From positions 1 through 64,000 of the forward strand of contig NZ_JAFFZS010000024.1 of the NCBI RefSeq assembly GCF_016921115.1: DNA of 64,000 nt, in the 5' to 3' direction. The notes below the pieces were generated by a model. It ran no database searches, was not told the DNA's origin, and saw only the letters and a program-made list of their open reading frames with translations. This document shows positions 58,953 to 64,000 of this stretch, piece by piece (within the stretch, counting starts at the first letter, position 1; each line of letters starts with the position of its first letter). This DNA comes from Streptomyces actuosus. GTDB lineage: Bacteria; Actinomycetota; Actinomycetes; Streptomycetales; Streptomycetaceae. Position numbers and translations under genes: made by a program.

Positions 58953-60500
58953 GTGACTGCTCTCACTCTCAGCACCGCCGCGGCGCCCGGTCTCCGGGCC
59001 GACGCAATCGTGATCGGTGTCGCCAAGGGCACAGCCTCCGGTTCGGGGGACCTGGTCGTCGCACCGGGCGCCGAGGCCGTGGACAAGGCCTACGAGGGCC
59101 GGCTCGCCGGAGTCCTGGAGACCCTCGGGGCCTCGGGCGCCGAGGGCGAGGTGACCAAGCTCCCGGCCCCGTCCGGTTTCAAGGCGCCGCTCGTCGTGGC
59201 GGTGGGCCTGGGCCCCGAGCCGGAGAAGGGCGCCGGATACGACCCCGAGGCGCTCCGCCGGGCCGCCGGAGTGGCCGCCCGCGCGCTCGCCGGCTCCAAG
59301 AAGGCCGCGTTCGCCCTGCCGCTGGCCGACGCCGGCGACGCCGCCGCGACCGGCGAGGGCGTGCTGCTCGGCGCCTACTCCTTCGACGCCTACAAGGAGA
59401 ACGGCTCCTCCGGCAGCGACACCAAGGGCAAGAACGGCAAGGCTCCGCTGGCCGAGGCCGTCCTGCTGGGCGGCAAGCCGCGCGACGCCGCGCACAAGGC
59501 GGCGATCGCCCGCGCCACCGCCGTGTCCGAGGAGCTCAACCGCGCCCGCGACCTGATCAACACCCCGCCGAACGACCTCGACCCCGAGGCCTTCGCCGCG
59601 ATCGCCCACGCCGCGGCCAAGGAGCACGGCATCAAGGTCCAGGTCCTGGACGAGAAGGCCCTGGTCAAGGGCGGCTACGGCGGCATCCTCGGCGTCGGCG
59701 GCGGTTCGGCCGCGACCCCGCGGCTGGTCAAGCTGTCGTACACCTCCTCCAAGGCGAAGAAGCACCTCGCCTTCGTCGGCAAGGGCATCACGTACGACTC
59801 GGGCGGCATCTCCCTGAAGCCGGCCGGCCACAACGAGACCATGAAGTGCGACATGAGCGGTGCCGCCGCCGTGTTCGCCGCGGTGGTCGCCGCCGCTCGG
59901 CTGAAGCTCCAGGTCAATGTCACCGCCTGGCTGGCGCTCGCGGAGAACATGCCGTCGGGCTCCGCCGTCCGCCCTGGCGACGTGCTGCGCATGTACAGCG
60001 GCAAGACCGTGGAGGTACTCAACACCGACGCCGAGGGCCGGCTCGTGCTGGCCGACGCGCTGTGGGCGGCCTCGGCGGAGAAGCCGGACGCGATCATCGA
60101 CGTGGCGACCCTGACCGGCGCGATGGTGCTGGCGCTGGGCAGCCGCACCTTCGGCGTCATGGCCAACGACGACGCGTTCCGCACCGCGCTGCACGAGGCC
60201 GCGGAGGAGGTGGGCGAGCCGGCGTGGCCGATGCCGCTGCCCGAGCACCTGCGCAAGGGCATGGACTCCCCCGTCGCCGACATCGCGAACATGGGCGAGC
60301 GGATGGGCGGCGGCCTGGTCGCCGGGCTCTTCCTGAAGGAGTTCGTCGGCGAGGGGATCACCTGGGCACACCTGGACATCGCGGGCCCGGCGTTCAACGA
60401 GGGCGGCCCGTTCGGGTACACGCCGAAGGGCGGCACCGGTTCCGCGGTGCGGACGCTGGTGCGCCTGGCGGAGCTGACCGCCGCGGGTGACCTGGGCTGA
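58953..60500 (+). CDS. pepA: Leucyl aminopeptidase (M17)
   Basis: A 515-residue cytosolic aminopeptidase with two divalent metals. The C-terminal catalytic half has FVGKGITYDSGGISLKPA, MKCDMSGAAAV, and the signature NTDAEGRLVLADAL, with the family Lys and Arg. The N-terminal half is the typical macro-like domain. GTG 58953 has GGAAG about 15 bases upstream. It lies upstream of lpd and sucB, as pepB and dlaT are near each other in mycobacteria. Confidence 0.96.
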   Translation: MTALTLSTAAAPGLRADAIVIGVAKGTASGSGDLVVAPGAEAVDKAYEGRLAGVLETLGASGAEGEVTKLPAPSGFKAPLVVAVGLGPEPEKGAGYDPEALRRAAGVAARALAGSKKAAFALPLADAGDAAATGEGVLLGAYSFDAYKENGSSGSDTKGKNGKAPLAEAVLLGGKPRDAAHKAAIARATAVSEELNRARDLINTPPNDLDPEAFAAIAHAAAKEHGIKVQVLDEKALVKGGYGGILGVGGGSAATPRLVKLSYTSSKAKKHLAFVGKGITYDSGGISLKPAGHNETMKCDMSGAAAVFAAVVAAARLKLQVNVTAWLALAENMPSGSAVRPGDVLRMYSGKTVEVLNTDAEGRLVLADALWAASAEKPDAIIDVATLTGAMVLALGSRTFGVMANDDAFRTALHEAAEEVGEPAWPMPLPEHLRKGMDSPVADIANMGERMGGGLVAGLFLKEFVGEGITWAHLDIAGPAFNEGGPFGYTPKGGTGSAVRTLVRLAELTAAGDLG

Positions 60501-60545
60501 TGCCCGTCCACTGAGCCGGCCCGCTCCGCCGTGGGGCGGCTTTCG

Positions 60546-60580
60546 GGGCGCGGGGACCGGTCGCACCGGTCCCCGCGCCC
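60546..60580 (+). terminator. pepA terminator
   Basis: 16-bp perfect stem (60546-60561 with 60565-60580), 3-base loop CGC, followed by GCGTTTTCC, one of the few with a T-run. Confidence 0.85.
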
Positions 60581-60785
60581 GCGTTTTCCGCCGCGGGCCG
60601 CCCCTCCGGTACCCGGGAACGTGGGACGTCTCACACCCCGGCCCCGCGTCTCGTCAAGCATCGACTAGTGCGAAGATGGGGCACGGCAGGACAGGGCCCC
60701 ACCAAGGGCCGAAGAACGAGCGGCCGGACACCAGCCGCCTGCCGGTCACTGGAGACCGGTGGCGCACATGCATGGAGGACGTGAC

Positions 60786-62174
60786 GTGGCGAACGACGCC
60801 AGCACCGTTTTCGACCTAGTGATCCTCGGCGGTGGTAGCGGTGGTTACGCCGCGGCCCTGCGCGGGGCGCAGCTGGGCCTGGACGTCGCCCTGATCGAGA
60901 AGGACAAGGTCGGCGGCACCTGCCTGCACCGGGGTTGCATCCCCACCAAGGCCCTGCTCCACGCGGGCGAGATCGCCGACCAGGCGCGCGAGAGCGAGCA
61001 GTTCGGTGTCAAGGCCTCCTTCGAGGGCATCGACATCGCGGGTGTGCACAAGTACAAGGACGACGTCGTCTCGGGCCTGTACAAGGGCCTGCAGGGTCTC
61101 GTCGCCTCCCGCAAGGTGACCTACATCGAGGGTGAGGGCCGCCTGTCGTCGCCCACCTCCGTCGACGTCAACGGCCGCCGCGTCCAGGGACGCCACGTCC
61201 TGCTGGCGACCGGCTCCGTGCCGAAGTCGCTCCCGGGCCTGGAGATCGACGGCAACCGGATCATCTCCTCCGACCACGCCCTCGTCCTGGACCGCGTGCC
61301 GAAGTCCGCGATCATCCTGGGCGGCGGCGTCATCGGCGTCGAGTTCGCCTCGGCGTGGAAGTCCTTCGGTGCCGACGTCACCGTCATCGAGGGCATGAAG
61401 CACCTCGTCCCGGTCGAGGACGAGAACTCCTCCAAGCTGCTGGAGCGCGCGTTCCGCAAGCGCGGCATCAAGTTCAACCTCGGCACCTTCTTCCAGAAGG
61501 CCGAGTACACGCAGGACGGTGTCAAGGTCACCCTTGCCGACGGCAAGGAGTTCGAGGCCGAGGTCCTGCTGGTGGCCGTCGGCCGCGGCCCCGTCTCGCA
61601 GGGCCTGGGCTACGAGGAGGCCGGGGTCGCCATGGACCGCGGCTACGTCCTGGTCGACGAGTACATGCGGACCAACGTCCCGACCGTCTCCGCCGTCGGC
61701 GACCTGGTCCCGACGCTCCAGCTCGCGCACGTCGGCTTCGCCGAGGGCATCCTGGTGGCGGAGCGCCTGGCCGGTCTGAAGACCGTCCCGATCGACTACG
61801 ACGGCGTCCCGCGGGTGACGTACTGTCACCCGGAGGTCGCCTCCGTCGGTATCACCGAGGCCAAGGCCAAGGAGATCTACGGTGCGGACAAGGTCGTCGC
61901 TCTGAAGTACAACCTGGCGGGCAACGGCAAGAGCAAGATCCTGAAGACCGCGGGCGAGATCAAGCTCGTCCAGGTCAAGGACGGTGCCGTGGTCGGCGTC
62001 CACATGGTCGGCGACCGCATGGGCGAGCAGGTCGGCGAGGCCCAGCTGATCTACAACTGGGAAGCGCTGCCGGCCGAGGTCGCCCAGCTCGTCCACGCCC
62101 ACCCGACGCAGAACGAGGCGCTCGGCGAGGCCCACCTCGCCCTGGCGGGCAAGCCGCTGCACGCGCACGACTGA
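60786..62174 (+). CDS. lpd: Dihydrolipoamide dehydrogenase (E3)
   Basis: A 462-residue FAD enzyme that reoxidises dihydrolipoyl groups of 2-oxoacid dehydrogenases with NAD. Motifs: LGGGSGGYAAA (FAD), the redox disulfide in GGTCLHRGCIPTK, ILGGGVIGVEFA (NAD), AVGDLVPT (FAD) and HAHPTQNE with the active-site His-Glu. GTG 60786 has GGAGG about 8 bases upstream; an earlier ATG start would place the site inside the gene. It is followed by sucB after 57 bases. Confidence 0.97.
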   Translation: MANDASTVFDLVILGGGSGGYAAALRGAQLGLDVALIEKDKVGGTCLHRGCIPTKALLHAGEIADQARESEQFGVKASFEGIDIAGVHKYKDDVVSGLYKGLQGLVASRKVTYIEGEGRLSSPTSVDVNGRRVQGRHVLLATGSVPKSLPGLEIDGNRIISSDHALVLDRVPKSAIILGGGVIGVEFASAWKSFGADVTVIEGMKHLVPVEDENSSKLLERAFRKRGIKFNLGTFFQKAEYTQDGVKVTLADGKEFEAEVLLVAVGRGPVSQGLGYEEAGVAMDRGYVLVDEYMRTNVPTVSAVGDLVPTLQLAHVGFAEGILVAERLAGLKTVPIDYDGVPRVTYCHPEVASVGITEAKAKEIYGADKVVALKYNLAGNGKSKILKTAGEIKLVQVKDGAVVGVHMVGDRMGEQVGEAQLIYNWEALPAEVAQLVHAHPTQNEALGEAHLALAGKPLHAHD

Positions 62175-62231
62175 TCAGCCCTCGGGCGCGACGACACAGA
62201 CTTCCGCAACTCGTAAGGAGCAACCGAAACC

Positions 62232-63965
62232 ATGGCGGTTTCCGTAACCCTTCCGGCGCTCGGCGAGAGCGTCACCGAGGGCACTGTCACCCGCTGGCTG
62301 AAGGCCGAGGGCGAGCGTGTCGAGGCCGACGAGCCGCTGCTCGAGGTCTCCACCGACAAGGTCGACACCGAGATCCCGGCCCCGGCGTCCGGCGTCCTGG
62401 CCTCCATCAAGGTCGCCGAGGACGAGACGGTCGAGGTGGGCGCCGAACTGGCGCTCATCGACGACGGCTCGGGTGCCCCGGCCGCCGCTCCGGCCCCGGC
62501 CGCCGAGACCGCTGCGGCCCCGGCCGCCGAGGCGGCCCCCGCCCCGGTCGCCGAGGCTCCGGCGGCCCCCGCCCCGGCCCCCGCCGCCGCTCCGGCCGGT
62601 GGCGCCCAGGGCACGGACGTCGTCCTGCCCGCGCTCGGCGAGTCCGTCACCGAGGGCACCGTCACCCGCTGGCTGAAGTCGGTCGGCGACAGCATCGAGG
62701 CCGACGAGCCGCTGCTGGAGGTCTCCACCGACAAGGTCGACACCGAGATCCCGGCGCCGGCCTCCGGCGTGCTCCTGGAGATCGTGGTCGGCGAGGACGA
62801 GACCGCCGAGGTCGGCGCCAAGCTCGCCGTCATCGGCGCCCCGGGTGCCGCCCCGGCCGCCGCCCCGGCACCGGCCGCACCGGCACCGGCACCGGCCGCG
62901 CAGGCTCCGGCTGCCCCGGCTCCCGCCCCGGCCCCGGCTCCCGCGCCGGCCCAGCCCGCCGCCCCGGCTCCCGCGCCCGCCCCGGTCACCCCGGCGCCGG
63001 CCGCTCCGGCCGCCGCCCAGCCGGCCGACGAAGGCGCCTACGTCACCCCGCTGGTGCGCAAGCTCGCCGCCGAGAACGGCGTCGACCTGGCCACCGTCAA
63101 GGGCACCGGCGTCGGCGGCCGCATCCGCAAGCAGGACGTCGTCGCCGCCGCCGAGGCCGCGAAGGCCGCTGCCGCCGCCCCGGCTCCCGCCGCGGCCGCC
63201 GCGGGCTCCGCCGCCGGGAAGGCGCCGGCCCTGGAGGTCTCCCCGCTGCGCGGCCAGACCGTCAAGATGACCCGCATCCGCAAGGTCATCGGCGACAACA
63301 TGGTCAAGGCCCTGCACGAGCAGGCCCAGCTGTCGTCGGTCGTCGAGGTCGACGTCACCCGCCTGATGAAGCTGCGCGGCCGGGCGAAGGACTCCTTCGC
63401 CGCCCGCGAAGGCGTCAAGCTCTCCCCGATGCCGTTCTTCGTCAAGGCCGCCGCCCAGGCGCTGAAGGCCCACCCGGTCATCAACGCCAGGATCAACGAG
63501 GCCGAGGGGACCATCACCTACTTCGACACCGAGAACGTCGGTATCGCGGTGGACTCCGAGAAGGGCCTGATGACCCCGGTCATCAAGAACGCCGGTGGCC
63601 TCAACATCGCCGGCATCGCCAAGGCCACGGCCGACCTGGCGGGCAAGGTCCGTGCCAACAAGATCACCCCGGACGAGCTGTCCGGTGCGACCTTCACCAT
63701 CTCCAACACCGGTTCGCGCGGTGCGCTCTTCGACACGATCATCGTGCCGCCGGGCCAGGTCGCGATCCTCGGTATCGGCGCCACGGTCAAGCGCCCGGCC
63801 GTGATCGAGACGGAGGAGGGTACGGTCATCGGCGTCCGCGACATGACCTACCTGACGCTGTCCTACGACCACCGCCTGGTGGACGGCGCCGACGCGGCCC
63901 GCTACCTGAGCGCCGTCAAGGCGATCCTGGAGGCCGGCGAGTTCGAGGTCGAACTCGGGCTGTAG
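62232..63965 (+). CDS. sucB: Dihydrolipoamide acyltransferase (E2), two lipoyl domains
   Basis: A 577-residue E2 core protein. It has two lipoyl domains (lipoyl lysines 43 and 168, each in DKVDTE), Ala/Pro-rich linkers, an E3-binding domain (TPLVRKLAAENGVDL, GVGGRIRKQDV) and the catalytic domain with DHRLVDG (His 547, Asp 551). In actinobacteria this single E2 serves pyruvate and 2-oxoglutarate dehydrogenase, so the name sucB or dlaT is by convention. ATG 62232 with AAGGAG upstream. Its end is complete; 35 bases of non-coding sequence follow to the window edge. Confidence 0.96.
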   Translation: MAVSVTLPALGESVTEGTVTRWLKAEGERVEADEPLLEVSTDKVDTEIPAPASGVLASIKVAEDETVEVGAELALIDDGSGAPAAAPAPAAETAAAPAAEAAPAPVAEAPAAPAPAPAAAPAGGAQGTDVVLPALGESVTEGTVTRWLKSVGDSIEADEPLLEVSTDKVDTEIPAPASGVLLEIVVGEDETAEVGAKLAVIGAPGAAPAAAPAPAAPAPAPAAQAPAAPAPAPAPAPAPAQPAAPAPAPAPVTPAPAAPAAAQPADEGAYVTPLVRKLAAENGVDLATVKGTGVGGRIRKQDVVAAAEAAKAAAAAPAPAAAAAGSAAGKAPALEVSPLRGQTVKMTRIRKVIGDNMVKALHEQAQLSSVVEVDVTRLMKLRGRAKDSFAAREGVKLSPMPFFVKAAAQALKAHPVINARINEAEGTITYFDTENVGIAVDSEKGLMTPVIKNAGGLNIAGIAKATADLAGKVRANKITPDELSGATFTISNTGSRGALFDTIIVPPGQVAILGIGATVKRPAVIETEEGTVIGVRDMTYLTLSYDHRLVDGADAARYLSAVKAILEAGEFEVELGL

Positions 63966-64000
63966 CAGACACGGGGTTCACCGGGAGGCCCGGCGCCTCT

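Noticed and set aside
1..64000. A large acquired island or prophage
   Set aside because: Base composition and codon use are even, gene order is typical core chromosome, and no integrase, tRNA or phage genes were found.

Overview
The window is very GC-rich, densely coded, and lies in the conserved core of a Streptomyces chromosome. This follows from codon bias, GTG/TTG/CTG starts, GTGA/ATGA stop-start overlaps, and a gene order that from memory matches S. coelicolor around glkA (SCO2126) through the bcc-aa3 oxidase genes to lpd (SCO2180) and sucB (SCO2181). No tRNA, rRNA, CRISPR array, insertion sequence or prophage was seen.

Layout. Positions 1-5.7 kb: an inverted-repeat element, then a leftward set of endonuclease/phosphatase-fold protein, glucokinase, DUF5304 protein, ArsA-like ATPase, SRPBCC protein and metallophosphoesterase. 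5.9-10.6 kb: acyl-CoA ligase, PimB-type mannosyltransferase and a GT87-like membrane glycosyltransferase. 10.8-15.7 kb: a decayed GH3 beta-glucosidase, an HExxH lipoprotein and two NlpC/P60 cell-wall hydrolases. 15.9-20.2 kb: NYN-domain protein, zinc-ribbon protein, rhomboid protease, AsnC-type domain and a class V aminotransferase. 20.7-31.6 kb: trpD and the whole actinobacterial respiratory branch (ctaE-qcrCAB, ctaC-ctaD-ctaF), with an L,D-transpeptidase lipoprotein and a receiver-like protein between the two halves. 31.9-38.6 kb: a cysteine desulfurase-TusA fusion, adenosine-kinase-like PfkB kinase, an unknown membrane-anchored protein, erpA and nadA. 38.6-46.2 kb: a second inverted-repeat element, an RND efflux pump, a NarL-type two-component pair, PspAA/PspA and a DUF3043 protein. 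46.2-55.5 kb: a methyltransferase, an HtrA-like lipoprotein protease, cobalamin lower-loop genes (MBL-CobU fusion, cobT, cobS), a shortened MprF-like protein and two membrane proteins. 55.6-58.6 kb: a GH114 and CE18/Agd3-like pair. 58.9-64 kb: pepA, lpd and sucB.

How the genes fit together. Many neighbours are also neighbours in mycobacteria (roughly Rv2181-Rv2215, from memory): ArsA/SRPBCC, fadD15, pimB, NlpC/P60, trpD, ctaE-qcrCAB, ctaC, adoK, erpA-like, cobT, cobS, pepB and dlaT. The core joins respiratory supercomplex assembly, Fe-S and sulfur supply (desulfurase-TusA, ErpA, NadA), envelope glycolipid and peptidoglycan work, and the E2/E3 parts of 2-oxoacid dehydrogenases. The accessory points of interest are the GH114 + CE18 pair (predicted galactosaminogalactan-like exopolysaccharide processing), two enzyme fusions, two decayed genes, an unnamed inverted-repeat family, and a repeated leaderless-start arrangement.
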